The position numbers and the translations under genes are program-made. Under the pieces are notes generated by a model. It saw only the letters and a program-made list of their open reading frames with translations. It was not told the DNA's origin and did no database searches. This document shows, in pieces, positions 8,238-18,100 of a DNA stretch of 64,000 nt; within the stretch, counting starts at the first letter, position 1, and each line of letters starts with the position of its first letter. This DNA is from Xanthobacteraceae bacterium (GTDB lineage Bacteria > Pseudomonadota > Alphaproteobacteria > Rhizobiales > Xanthobacteraceae): the NCBI GenBank assembly GCA_019454205.1, contig CP075369.1, forward strand, positions 1,984,001 to 2,048,000, given 5' to 3'.

Positions 8238-9053
8238 TCAGCTATTGCCGAGCTTTCGCCATAGCTGGTGGAAGTGATGCACCGGCCCGCGCCCGTGACC
8301 AATGCCCAGATTGATGCCCGCCTGTAACGCGCCGGTAATGTAGTTTTTCGCTGCCGCGATGGCGTCGTGCAGCACCAGCCCTTTCGCAAGACCGGCGGCA
8401 ATCGCCGATGAAAGCGTACACCCGGTGCCGTGGTTATGCGGAGTAACAATCCGCTCCGCCGTGAAACGCCGCACGCCGGAAGGTTCGATCAGCACATCGA
8501 CCGCGTGCTTTGTTTCGGCATGACCACCTTTCACCAGCACTGCTTTTGCGCCCAGCGCAAGCAGCGCCTCGCCCTGTCCCGCCATTTCGCTCTCGTTCGT
8601 CGCAAGCGGCCGGTCGAGCAGCGCTGCTGCCTCGGCAAGGTTCGGCGTGATCAGCATTGCGAGCGGAAACAGCGACTTCTTGATCGTCGCGATTGCTTCC
8701 GGCACCAGCAGCCGGTCGCCCGAAGCCGCGACCATTACCGGGTCGAGCACGACATTGCGCGCCTTATGGCGCAGCAGACCCGCGGCAACCGCTTCGATGG
8801 TCGCAGGACGCGACAACATGCCGATCTTGGTCGCGGAAACTTTCAGATCGGAATAGACCGCGTCGAATTGCGCGGTGACGAATTCCGGCGGGACATCATG
8901 GATGCCGGTCACGCCCTTCGTGTTCTGCGCGGTAAGCGCCGCGATCACGGTCGCACCATAGACGCCGAGCGCCGAGAAGGTTTTGAGGTCGGCCTGAATA
9001 CCGGCGCCGCCGCCGGAATCAGAACCGGCAATCGTGACCGCGATGGGAATCAT
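8238..9053 (-). CDS. thiD: Hydroxymethylpyrimidine/phosphomethylpyrimidine kinase
   Basis: A 271-residue ribokinase-fold kinase that phosphorylates HMP and HMP-P in thiamine synthesis. Motifs are the N-terminal IAGSDSGGGAGIQADLK, VLDPVMVAASGD, ITPNLAEAAAL and the anion-hole HNHGTGCTLSSAIAA near the C-terminus. The start at 9053 (MIPIAVT) is chosen because the family begins there; the frame opens further upstream but would overlap the divergent gene. No thi genes are adjacent, and I found no TPP-riboswitch-like structure in the 145-base gap. The enzyme may act in salvage or serve a pathway encoded elsewhere. Confidence 0.95.
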   Translation of the reverse strand: MIPIAVTIAGSDSGGGAGIQADLKTFSALGVYGATVIAALTAQNTKGVTGIHDVPPEFVTAQFDAVYSDLKVSATKIGMLSRPATIEAVAAGLLRHKARNVVLDPVMVAASGDRLLVPEAIATIKKSLFPLAMLITPNLAEAAALLDRPLATNESEMAGQGEALLALGAKAVLVKGGHAETKHAVDVLIEPSGVRRFTAERIVTPHNHGTGCTLSSAIAAGLAKGLVLHDAIAAAKNYITGALQAGINLGIGHGRGPVHHFHQLWRKLGNS

Positions 9054-9198
9054 GAACGCACCGCTCCCGTTTACGCCAGCGAAACTATGGGAGGCGGCCA
9101 AACGCTTCAAGACCCGGCGTGACGCGGCGCATTGTTGCGGGGGACGCTGCAAACGTGCCAGAAACAGCGAAACCAGTGCAGCAGCCGGAGCAGCCCGG

Positions 9199-9438
9199 AT
9201 GATTCCGTTCTTCGTGCAGATCAAATGTAAGCTCGGCAAATCCTACGAGGTCGCGAACGCACTCGCGGACTCCGAGATCGCCTCCGAGATTTACTCCACC
9301 GCCGGCGAATTCGATCTGCTCGCAAAATTCTACGTGGACGAAGGCACCGATATCGGCCACTTCGTGAACGAGAAAGTGCAGGTGGTTCCCGGAATTCAGG
9401 ACACCCGCACCATCATCACGTTCAAAGCCTTCGGCTGA
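9199..9438 (+). CDS. Stand-alone Lrp/AsnC ligand-binding (RAM) domain protein
   Basis: A 79-residue protein consisting only of the RAM fold found at the C-terminus of Lrp/AsnC regulators: IPFFVQIKCKLGKSYEVA, then GEFDLLAKFYVDEG and VQVVPGIQDTRTIITFKAF. There is no helix-turn-helix. Such stand-alone RAM proteins occur in many bacteria and may oligomerise with full-length Lrp proteins or bind small ligands. The ATG at 9199 starts at the fold boundary. Its TGA overlaps the next ATG (TGATG), so it is translationally coupled to the MlaC-like gene, which suggests a link with that ABC system. The role is unknown. Confidence 0.8.
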   Translation: MIPFFVQIKCKLGKSYEVANALADSEIASEIYSTAGEFDLLAKFYVDEGTDIGHFVNEKVQVVPGIQDTRTIITFKAFG

Positions 9439-10007
9439 TGCGGCTACGCATACTCCTCGCCGCCGCACTGCTCGCGCTGTTCGTGCAGCCTGCGAAAACG
9501 GAAGAGTTGCAGGATTTCGTCGATCGCCTGCTCGAAGCATCGCAGGACGCAGTCGCGCCCGGCGCGAACCATGCGCAGCACTGCCAGAAAATTCTTGCTT
9601 CGTCTTATGACATTACCGGCATGGCACGCAGCATCGCCGGCGATGCGTGGAACAAGGCTTCGCCCGCCGAGCGCAATGCTTTCCGCGCCGCTTTCGAGAA
9701 GTCGACGATTACCGGCTGCTCGCGCCTGCTTGGCATCGAACAAGGTGTTGCGCTCGCGCATATCGGCAACCGCGATGCGCAGGGCGGCGACAAGCTGGTC
9801 GGCATCCGCGTGATCTCGCCGGAGAAAGGCGAGCGCACCTGGATCTGGCGCGTGCGCGGCGCGGATGGAAAATTCCACGTCGTGGACGTAGTGGTGGACG
9901 GGCGCAGCCTCGTCGCGGGCGAACGCGCCGACGTCGCGCGCGTGATCGAGCAGGCAGGCGGCGAACTCTCCGCCGCGACCAGCTATCTCCAGCAGCGGGT
10001 ACGATAG
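9438..10007 (+). CDS. MlaC/Ttg2D-like periplasmic lipid-binding protein
   Basis: A 189-residue exported protein with a signal peptide (LLAAALLALFVQP, cleavage near AKTEE). The mature part resembles MlaC/Ttg2D, the periplasmic phospholipid carrier of Mla transport: an N-terminal helical region, YDITGMARSIAGDAW, SPAERNAFRAAF, then a beta-rich ligand cavity and a C-terminal helix. It heads an operon with an ABC ATPase and a MacB/FtsX-type permease rather than the MlaE/MlaD partners usual for MlaC. It may therefore deliver or receive a lipid or lipoprotein cargo for that pump. The identification is by pattern and less certain than the two ABC genes. Confidence 0.7.
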   Translation: MRLRILLAAALLALFVQPAKTEELQDFVDRLLEASQDAVAPGANHAQHCQKILASSYDITGMARSIAGDAWNKASPAERNAFRAAFEKSTITGCSRLLGIEQGVALAHIGNRDAQGGDKLVGIRVISPEKGERTWIWRVRGADGKFHVVDVVVDGRSLVAGERADVARVIEQAGGELSAATSYLQQRVR

Positions 10008-10010
10008 CGA

Positions 10011-10766
10011 ATGACGACCGCTGCGCCGCTGATGACCTTCGAGGATGTCGGCCACCAGTTCGACGACGGCCGTATCGTGGCGCTGCGCAACGTGAACATC
10101 GCATTCGCACCGGGACAGTCGGTCGCGATCATCGGGCCGAGCGGAAGCGGCAAGTCCACGCTCATTCATCTGATGTGCGGCATCCGTACGCCTTCGCAAG
10201 GCGTCATTCGCTGGCAGGGCCGCCCAGTCGCGACGCCAAAGGAGTGGAGCGACCTGCGCCGCCGCGATGTCGGCATCGTGTTTCAGGAGTTCAACCTGTT
10301 TCCGACACTGACGGCTGCCGAGAATGTTGAGATGTCGCTGTTCGGCAGCGGTCTCTCAAGTGCCGAACGTGCCGCGCGCGTGAAGACCGCGCTCGCGGAT
10401 GTCGGCCTCGCGCACCGCGAAACCCACCTGCCCCACGAACTCTCCGGCGGCGAGCGTCAGCGCGTCGCAATCGCGCGCAGCATCGTGAATGCGCCCGCGA
10501 TGCTGCTCGCCGACGAACCTACCGGCAATCTCGACAGCGCCAATTCGGCCTCGATCATGAAGCTGCTGTTCGACCTGCACGAACGGCGCGGCGTCACGCT
10601 CGTCATGGTGACGCATGACCGCTCTCTCGCCGCGCAATGCGCGCGGATCATCGAAATCCGCGACGGGCGGCTCGCAAGCGAAACCGGCGCGGGCGCACCA
10701 GTTGCGAAAGCAGCGGCGAAAAAACCCGCGGCAAGATCAGCGGCAAAGAAGGCGCGCAAGAAATGA
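10011..10766 (+). CDS. ABC transporter ATP-binding protein, LolD/MacB type
   Basis: A 251-residue ATPase with all ABC motifs: Walker A GPSGSGKST (residues 42-50), Q-loop FQEFNLFPTLTA, signature LSGGERQRVAIARS, Walker B LLADEPTGNLD and the switch histidine in MVTHD. The TGNLD sequence after Walker B is typical of the LolD/MacB/FtsE group, which powers mechanical or lipoprotein-release pumps. An alanine- and lysine-rich tail of about 30 residues (AKAAAKKPAARSAAKKARKK) is an add-on not seen in the core family. Its stop overlaps the permease start (ATGA), and it follows the MlaC-like gene by 3 bases. Confidence 0.93.
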   Translation: MTTAAPLMTFEDVGHQFDDGRIVALRNVNIAFAPGQSVAIIGPSGSGKSTLIHLMCGIRTPSQGVIRWQGRPVATPKEWSDLRRRDVGIVFQEFNLFPTLTAAENVEMSLFGSGLSSAERAARVKTALADVGLAHRETHLPHELSGGERQRVAIARSIVNAPAMLLADEPTGNLDSANSASIMKLLFDLHERRGVTLVMVTHDRSLAAQCARIIEIRDGRLASETGAGAPVAKAAAKKPAARSAAKKARKK

Positions 10767-11878
10767 ACCACGTTCAGCTCGCCGCCCGCAACCTTGCGCG
10801 CCGCCGCGTGCGCTCGATCCTGACGCTGCTCGGCGTCGGCTTCGCCGTCGGCAGCTTCATCACGCTCTACGGGCTATCGCGCAGCGTGCATGAGAACGCG
10901 CAGGCCAGCCTCGACGAGCGCGGCGCGCATCTCACCATCGCGCGGCGCGGCTCCGGCGAATTGTTCGGCGGCACCATCCCGGAAAATCTCGGACCGAAAT
11001 TCGCGGTCATTCAGGGCGTCGAAGCCGTGACCGGCGAACTCGTTTCGCTCGCGCCGGTCGAGCGCAACAACCACGCCCTTGTCATCGGCTGGCCGGACGA
11101 CAGCTTCTTCTGGAAGAACATGCCGCTCCAGAGCGGCCGCATCCCGAACAAGGGCGAGCGCAAGGTCGCGGTGCTTGGCGACGCCGTCGCCGCCGTGCTG
11201 AACAAGAAGGTCGGCGACAAGATCGAGATGCTGGAGTCGCAATTCACTATCGTCGGCATCTCGCGCTATGCCTCGGTCATCAACCGTAACGGCGTGGTCG
11301 TGCCACTTGCCGACTTGCAGGAACTGACCTTCAAGGACGGTATCGTGACCCTGTTCCACGTCCGCCTGAAACAGAGCGATCCCGCCGCCATCGAGCGCGC
11401 ACGGCAGGAAATCCAGAAAGCCGGCAACGTCAGCGTATCCACTACCGAGAACGCGCTCAGGAATGATCGTTTCGTCGGCCTGCTACGCGCCGTCTCGGCC
11501 ACGATGGCGTGGGTGTCGCTGCTGATGGGCGTGCTGATGGTGCTGAATACATTGCTGATGGCGGTGCTGGAGCGCACGCGCGAAATCGGCATCATGTCGT
11601 CGATCGGCTGGTCGCAGCAGCGCATTATGATGGCGCTGATGATCGAGGGATTGATCCTCTCCATTCTCGGCAGTGCGGTAGGCGTGGTGCTCGGCATCGG
11701 CGGTGCGAAATTGCTGAACGCCATTCCCGCCATCGGCAATTTCATTTCGGTCGATCTGACCTTCGGCCTCGTGGCGATGACAGTATTCGCCGCGATCCTG
11801 CTCGGAATCCTGGGGTCGATCTATCCGGCATGGGTCGCGACCCGGCAAAGCCCGGCGGCTGCGCTCGAACACACCTGA
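10763..11878 (+). CDS. ABC transporter permease, FtsX/MacB type
   Basis: A 371-residue permease with MacB/LolC topology. There is one N-terminal membrane helix (about residues 16-37) after NLARRRVRSILTLLGV, a large periplasmic domain of about 215 residues, then three membrane helices in the C-terminal FtsX domain, which includes LERTREIGIMSSIGW, the coupling helix to the ATPase. The ATG at 10763 overlaps the ATPase stop. Together with the ATPase and the MlaC-like protein it should form a tripartite export or lipid-transfer machine. Unlike E. coli MacB, ATPase and permease are separate polypeptides. Substrate unknown. Confidence 0.9.
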   Translation: MNHVQLAARNLARRRVRSILTLLGVGFAVGSFITLYGLSRSVHENAQASLDERGAHLTIARRGSGELFGGTIPENLGPKFAVIQGVEAVTGELVSLAPVERNNHALVIGWPDDSFFWKNMPLQSGRIPNKGERKVAVLGDAVAAVLNKKVGDKIEMLESQFTIVGISRYASVINRNGVVVPLADLQELTFKDGIVTLFHVRLKQSDPAAIERARQEIQKAGNVSVSTTENALRNDRFVGLLRAVSATMAWVSLLMGVLMVLNTLLMAVLERTREIGIMSSIGWSQQRIMMALMIEGLILSILGSAVGVVLGIGGAKLLNAIPAIGNFISVDLTFGLVAMTVFAAILLGILGSIYPAWVATRQSPAAALEHT

Positions 11879-11879
11879 G

Positions 11880-12809
11880 TTATTCGACCGGCGGTCCCGC
11901 GGGCGGCACCTGCGCTTCCTTGGCGCGGCTGCGGTCGATGCCAAGCTGGCGTTCGCGGTAGATCACGAACAGCCCCGCCGCGATCACGATGCACGCGCCG
12001 ATCCAGATGAAGCGGTCGGGCAATTCGGCGAACATGAAATAGCCGAGCACCACCGACCAGATCATCGCAGTGTAGGAAAACGGCGCGACCACCGACGCAG
12101 GCGCGTGGCGATAGGATTCCGTCAGCAGGATTTGCGCAAAGCCACCGAACACGCCGATGCCGAGCAGCGCGAGCGCGTCGCCGCCGGACGGCAAAACCCA
12201 GCCCCACGGCAACGAGAGCAGCCCTGCCACGCTCGCCACCGCCTGAAACGAGAACACCAGCGACGCGGTGGTCTCGACCTTCGACATGGCGCGCACTTGC
12301 GTCATCGCCGCCGCGGTGAAGAACGCGCCGAGCAGCGTCAGGATCGCGCCTTCCGCTGCACGGCTGGTGAAATCGGTCAGACTGAGATGCGGCGCCAGCA
12401 TCACCATCACGCCGATGAACCCGACGATGACCGCGCCCCAGCGCCACATGCGCACCGCTTCGCCGAGGAAAATCGCCGCCAACGCGACATTGATCAACGG
12501 CGTCGCGAAGCCGATGGCGGTGGCATCCGCGAGCGGCAGCCGGGTCAGGCCGAGAAACAGGAACACCATCGCGGTGATGCCGGTCAGCGCGCGCAGAACA
12601 TGCTTGCGCGGGTATTTGAACTTCACCGCCGACGATATTTCCCGCCGCCATGCCAGCACGGCGAACAGGGGCAGCAGCGCGAGGAACGAACGCGCGAACA
12701 CGACCTCGCCGGTCGGCACGCGCACATCGACGTAGCGGATCAGCGCGCCCATCAGCGTAAAAAGAAAAGTCGCGCCCGTTTGCAGCGCGATACCGAGAAA
12801 TACGTTCAT
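11880..12809 (-). CDS. EamA/DMT-family transporter
   Basis: A 309-residue inner-membrane protein with ten predicted helices in two EamA repeats (about residues 5-140 and 155-285). The first repeat carries EVVFARSFLALLPL and DATAIGFATPLINVALAAI, typical of drug/metabolite transporters. Members export amino acids, nucleosides or other metabolites. It converges with the ABC permease, with only one base between the two stop codons. It starts 9 bases after the CoxL-like gene ends on the same strand, so co-transcription is possible. The substrate cannot be inferred. Confidence 0.88.
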   Translation of the reverse strand: MNVFLGIALQTGATFLFTLMGALIRYVDVRVPTGEVVFARSFLALLPLFAVLAWRREISSAVKFKYPRKHVLRALTGITAMVFLFLGLTRLPLADATAIGFATPLINVALAAIFLGEAVRMWRWGAVIVGFIGVMVMLAPHLSLTDFTSRAAEGAILTLLGAFFTAAAMTQVRAMSKVETTASLVFSFQAVASVAGLLSLPWGWVLPSGGDALALLGIGVFGGFAQILLTESYRHAPASVVAPFSYTAMIWSVVLGYFMFAELPDRFIWIGACIVIAAGLFVIYRERQLGIDRSRAKEAQVPPAGPPVE

Positions 12810-12818
12810 CGCGCAGTC

Positions 12819-15125
12819 TCAGCCGCGGTTCGCGTTCTGGATGGTGCGCCAGATCTTCTGCGGCGTCGCCGGCATGTCGATATGCGTAATGCCGTAGCCG
12901 CGATGCAGCGCATCAACGATTGCATTCATAACCGCGCCACAGGAGCCGATCGCGCCCGCCTCGCCCGCACCCTTCACACCGAGCGGATTGGTCGTGCACG
13001 GCACGTTCTTCGTCTCGAACGAATAGAACGGCACGTCGCTCGCGCGCGGCAGCGCATAATCCATCAGCGACGCGGAGACGAGCTGGCCGCTTTCGTCATA
13101 GACTGTGTCTTCCATCACCGCCTGACCGATGCCCTGACCGATGCCGCCGTGCACCTGTCCTTCGAGCAGCAGCGGATTCAGCGACACGCCGAAATCATCC
13201 ACCACGACATAGTTCTGGAATTCGAGCGCGCCGGTTTCGGGATCGATCTCGACTTCGCAGACGTGCGTGCCGTTCGGATAGGTCGGCGCAGGCGGCATGA
13301 AATTCTTTTCCATACCCGAAAGCTGCTCGGTGGAAACGCCCGGCTTCGACGCCAGCTCGGCGAAGGAAAGCGCACGGTTCGTCCCCTTCACGCGAACGAG
13401 GCCGTCCGCCACTTCGATTTCCTCTTCCTTCGCTTCGAGATGCTGCGCCGCCAGCGCCTTCAGCGAGGTGACGAGCTTCGCGGTCGCGCGCGACACGGCG
13501 TTGCCGCCGGTCGGCATCGAACGCGAGCCGACCGTACCGCCGCCGCGCACCTGATCGCTGTCGCCGGTGATCACGGTGACCTTCTCCAGCGGCAACCCGG
13601 TCTGGTCGTGAACGAGCTGCGCGAAGGTGGTCGCGTGCCCCTGCCCGTTCGATTGGGTTCCGATGAAAACGGTGACGCTGCCATCGGTTTCGAGGCGCAC
13701 CGTCGAGTTCTCCGGCGCGGTCTGTCCGCAGGCTTCGATGTAGGAAGCCATGCCATAACCGCGCAGCTTGCCTTCCGCTCTGGATTTCGCGAGCCGCGCC
13801 TCGAACGAACCGATACCTGCCGCCTGCAAGGCACGCTCCAGATGCGCACTGAAATCGCCGCTATCGTAGGTGCGGCCCGTCGCGGTCTTGTAGGGCATGT
13901 TTTCTTTTGCGACGAAATTGAGCTTGCGGATTTCGGCCGGGTCTTTCTTCAGCGCGAGCGCAACCGCATCCGCCAGACGTTCGATGAGATAGGCCGCTTC
14001 CGGGCGGCCAGCGCCGCGATAGGCGTCCACCGGCACGGTATGCGTCCACACCGCGCGCACCAGCGCGTACACGACCGGAATGTCGTAGACGCCCGGCGAC
14101 ATTGTCGCGCCGAGATAGGGAATGTAGGGCGCGACTTCGGAATAATAAGCGCCCATGTTGGCGATGGTTTCGACCCGCATGGCGAGGAACCTGCCGCGCT
14201 CGTCGGTCGCCATTTCCGCGACCGAAACATGGTCCCGGCCCTGATTGTCGCCGATGAAATGCTCGCTGCGGTCAGCGATCCACGCGACCGGCGCATTCAG
14301 CTTCTCGGCCGCAAGCGCGCTCAGCACATACTCGCGGTACGCCGGCGCTTTCGTGCCGAAGCCGCCGCCGACATCGTGGGTCAGCACGCGCAGCCTCTTC
14401 GGTTCGATCTTCATGATCCCGCACACGCTGTTGTGGATCATGTTCGCGCCCTGGCTCGATACCGTCATCGTGTAGCGGCCATCGTCGCCATAGGAGACGA
14501 CGACGCCGCGCGTCTCCATGAAGTTCGTCACCAGGCGCTGGTTGACGATCTCGATTTTCACGACATGCGCGGCCTTGGCAAAAGCGGCGTCCGCCGCTTC
14601 CTTGTCGCCCACCTTCGCGGTGTAGGCGTTGTTGCGCGCGCGGTCCGGCCAGACCAGCGGCGCGCCGTCTTCGGTGGCGGCGCGGGTACCGACCGCCGCC
14701 GGAAGCGGGTCGTATTCCACATCGATCAGGTCGAGTGCATTGCGCGCATGCAGCACGGTGTCGGCCACCACGAAAGCGATGGCGTCGCCGACATGACGCA
14801 CCGTATCGCTGCACAACACTTCGTAAGGCGGCACGTAAGCCGACTTCTCGCCGATAGGCTGGAGAAACGCAGCGGCGCGGCATTGCAGATGCGCGAAGTG
14901 CTGCACGTCTTCCGCGGTCAATATCAGTTTCACGCCGGGAGCAGCGCGTGCGGCGGAAAGATCGGCAATGCGAAATTTCGCATGTGCGTGCGGCGAGCGC
15001 AGCACCACCGCTCGGAACGCTCCCTCCGGAATACAGTCCGCCACGAAGCGGCCCTGCCCCGTGATCAACACCGGGTCTTCGAGACGGGGATGCGGCTGGC
15101 CTGAACCGAATTGCAGCGGACGCAT
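12819..15125 (-). CDS. Orphan CoxL-like molybdopterin-binding subunit (xanthine dehydrogenase family)
   Basis: A 768-residue large subunit of the xanthine oxidase superfamily, which holds the molybdenum cytosine dinucleotide cofactor. The active-site loop is AYRGAGR (residues 368-374), diagnostic of form II CoxL-like proteins rather than true CO dehydrogenase (which has a cysteine in AYxCSFR). The catalytic glutamate is E722 in KGAGEAGA. DVGGGFGTK and GTQSNGQGH, cofactor-binding loops, are present. No small (2Fe-2S) or medium (FAD) subunit gene lies beside it; neighbours are EamA and an RND pump. It may borrow subunits encoded elsewhere, perhaps from the cox cluster at 37-44 kb. Substrate unknown. 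Confidence 0.9.
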   Translation of the reverse strand: MRPLQFGSGQPHPRLEDPVLITGQGRFVADCIPEGAFRAVVLRSPHAHAKFRIADLSAARAAPGVKLILTAEDVQHFAHLQCRAAAFLQPIGEKSAYVPPYEVLCSDTVRHVGDAIAFVVADTVLHARNALDLIDVEYDPLPAAVGTRAATEDGAPLVWPDRARNNAYTAKVGDKEAADAAFAKAAHVVKIEIVNQRLVTNFMETRGVVVSYGDDGRYTMTVSSQGANMIHNSVCGIMKIEPKRLRVLTHDVGGGFGTKAPAYREYVLSALAAEKLNAPVAWIADRSEHFIGDNQGRDHVSVAEMATDERGRFLAMRVETIANMGAYYSEVAPYIPYLGATMSPGVYDIPVVYALVRAVWTHTVPVDAYRGAGRPEAAYLIERLADAVALALKKDPAEIRKLNFVAKENMPYKTATGRTYDSGDFSAHLERALQAAGIGSFEARLAKSRAEGKLRGYGMASYIEACGQTAPENSTVRLETDGSVTVFIGTQSNGQGHATTFAQLVHDQTGLPLEKVTVITGDSDQVRGGGTVGSRSMPTGGNAVSRATAKLVTSLKALAAQHLEAKEEEIEVADGLVRVKGTNRALSFAELASKPGVSTEQLSGMEKNFMPPAPTYPNGTHVCEVEIDPETGALEFQNYVVVDDFGVSLNPLLLEGQVHGGIGQGIGQAVMEDTVYDESGQLVSASLMDYALPRASDVPFYSFETKNVPCTTNPLGVKGAGEAGAIGSCGAVMNAIVDALHRGYGITHIDMPATPQKIWRTIQNANRG

Positions 15126-15139
15126 GAGAACTCCGGAGC

Positions 15140-18100
15140 TTAACGCTTCGCCGGCGCGGTCTTAGCCGGCGGCTCGGCCTTGCGCGCACCGATGCGGCGC
15201 GCGACCACATAGAAGATCGGCGTGAAGATCAGGCCGAAGATGGTGACGCCGATCATGCCGAAGAACACTGCCGTACCGAGCGCCTGCCGCAATTCCGCGC
15301 CGGCGCCGCTCGCGGTGACGAGCGGCAACACGCCGAGAATGAAGGCGAGCGAAGTCATCACGATAGGCCGCAGCCGTAGCCGCGCGGCTTCGACTGCCGC
15401 GTGCCACACATCCTTGCCCTCGTCCTCGATCTGCTTCGCGAACTCGACGATGAGGATCGCGTTCTTGGAAGCGAGTGCGATCAGCACGATGAACCCGACC
15501 TGCGTCAGGATGTTGTTATCCTGCCCTCGCAACACCACGCCGACGATGGCCGCGATCACGCACATCGGCACGATCAGGATGACCGCGAGCGGCAACCGCA
15601 GGCTTTCGAATTGCGCGGCCAGCACGAGGAACACGAACACGACCGCCAGCAGGAATGCGAAGATCGCTGTATTCCCCGCCCGCAACTGCTGGAACGCAAG
15701 CGTGGTCCATTCATACGAATAGCCCGGCGGCAAGGTTTCCGCCGCCAGCTTCTGCATGATCTCGATCGCCTGTCCCTGGCTGTAGCCCGGCGCGGCGGCA
15801 CCATCCAGTTCGGCCGCCGGATAGAGATTGTAGCGCGGGATGCGATACGGGCCGGATTTGTTGGTCACCGTCGTGAACGAGCCGAGCGGCACGGTTTGCC
15901 CCTGCGCGTTACGCACGCGAATTTTCAAAACGTCATCCGGGTCGAGACGATCCTGCGCTTCCGCCTGCGCCATCACGCGGAACGTGCGCCCGAACAGGTT
16001 GAAGTCGTTGACGTAGGCCGAGCCGATATAGATCTGCAACGCGGAGAAGACGTCGGTGATATTGATGCCGAGCAACTGCGCCTTCTGCCGGTCGATATCG
16101 AGATAGAGCTGCGGCGTCTGGTTCTCGAACAGCGAGAACACCTGCGACACACCTGCCGTCTGCGCCGCACGGCCCATCATCGCATAGACGACGCCCTGCA
16201 ACGCAGCAGGCCCCTGTCCCGTGCGATCCTGAATCATCATGCGGAAGCCGCCCGCATTGCCGATGCCCTGCACCGGCGGCGGCTGAATGACGAGCACGAG
16301 ACCTTCCTGGATGCTAGAGAGCTTCTGGAACAACTGCGCCTGAATCGAAGCCGCGGATTTGTTGGGGTCGCCGCCGCGTTTCGCGAATGGCTCCAACACC
16401 ACGAACACCGCGCCAGCGTTCGGCGCCACCGTGAAGGTCGCGCCGGAGAAACCGACGATGTTGACGGCGTTGATACCTGGAATACTGCGGGCAATCGCCG
16501 TCACGCGTTTCATGACTTCGTCGGTACGCGACAATGCCGCGCCTGCCGGAAGCTGAACCGCGACGATCAGATAGCCACGATCCTGCTGCGGAATGAATCC
16601 CTGTGGCGTGCGGATGAACTGGAACATGCCGAACACGATCACGCCCACATAGACGATGAGCATGACGGCGATCATACGCAACGAACGCGACACGAAAGCG
16701 TTGTAGCGCGACGCAAACCAGTCGAAGGCACGATTGAAGCCGCCGAAGAATTTCCGGATCGGAATTGCCAGTCCTTTCGGCTCCTCCTTGCTGTGCGGCT
16801 TCAACAGCAGCGCGCACATCGCGGGTGAGAGCGTCAACGAGACAAGCAGCGAAATGAACGTCGCACTGATGATGGTCAGCGCGAACTGGCGGTAGAACTG
16901 ACCGGAAATGCCGGTAATGAACGCTGCCGGCACGAACACTGCCGTCAACACCAGCGCGATCGCCACCAGCGCCGCGCCGACTTCGTCCATCGACTTGAAT
17001 GCCGCTTCCTTCGGCGGCATCCCCGCTTCGATATTTCGCTCGACATTCTCGACAACGACGATGGCGTCGTCCACGACAATGCCGATCGCCAGCACCAGCC
17101 CGAACAGCGTCAGATTGTTGATGGTGAACCCGAACATCGTCATCAGGAAGAACGTGCCAATCAGCGAAATCGGAATCGCCAGAATCGGGATGACCGCCGC
17201 GCGCCATGTCTGCAGGAACAGAATCACGACCAGCACGACCAGCACGACGGCTTCGATGATGGTCTGCACCACCGCGCTGACCGACTCCGAGATGAACTGT
17301 GTCGGGTCGTAAATGATGTCGTAGGTCACGCCTGCCGGAAGGCGCTGGCCAAGCTCCTGCATCGTCTTGCGGATGGCGTTGGCGGTTTGCAGCGCGTTCG
17401 AACCGGGCCGCTGGAAAATCGCGAGCGCCACCGCTTCGTATTCGTTCAGATACGAGTTCGAACCGTAATCCTGTGCGGCAAGCTCGATGCGCGCGACATC
17501 CTTCAAGAGCACGTTCGCGTTCGTGGTGGTTTTCACCACGATATTGGCGAACTCGTCCGGGTTCGCGAGACGCCCCTGAGTCGTCACCGCAATCTGGAAC
17601 GCACGATTGGATTGCACCGGCGGCTGGTTCAGCACGCCGGAAGCCACTTGCACGTTCTGGCGCTGTAGCGCGGCCACGACGTCGTTGGCGGTCAGGCCGA
17701 GCGTTTGCAGACGGCCCGGATCGAGCCATACCCGCATCGAATAATCACGCTGACCGAAGATCGTGATCGAACCGACGCCATCGACGCGCGTCAGCACGTC
17801 CTTGATCTCAAGGTTGGCGTAGTTGGAGATGAACAGCGAGTCGCGCGAGCGGTCGGGCGAATAGAGATGCACGATAAGCATCAGGTCGGGCGACGACTTC
17901 GTCACCGTGACACCGATGTTGCGCACGTCGCCCGGTAGGCGCGGACTGGCGATCGCCACGCGGTTCTGCACCTGTACCTGCGCCTGATCGAGATTGACGC
18001 CGATGTCGAAGGTTACGGAGATGGTGAAACGGCCGTCTGCGGTCGCATTCGACGACATGTAGAGCATGCCCTCGACGCCGTTGATCTGCTCCTCGATGGG

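Noticed and set aside
9054..9198. Possible TPP riboswitch upstream of thiD
   Set aside because: I could not find the conserved THI-box elements, and the gap is short and shared with a divergent gene.
12105..15104. A 999-codon open frame on the plus strand opposite the EamA and CoxL-like genes
   Set aside because: It is antisense to two clearly conserved genes. Its translation is rich in R, H, D and A with no domain, as expected for the mirror frame of GC-rich coding DNA.
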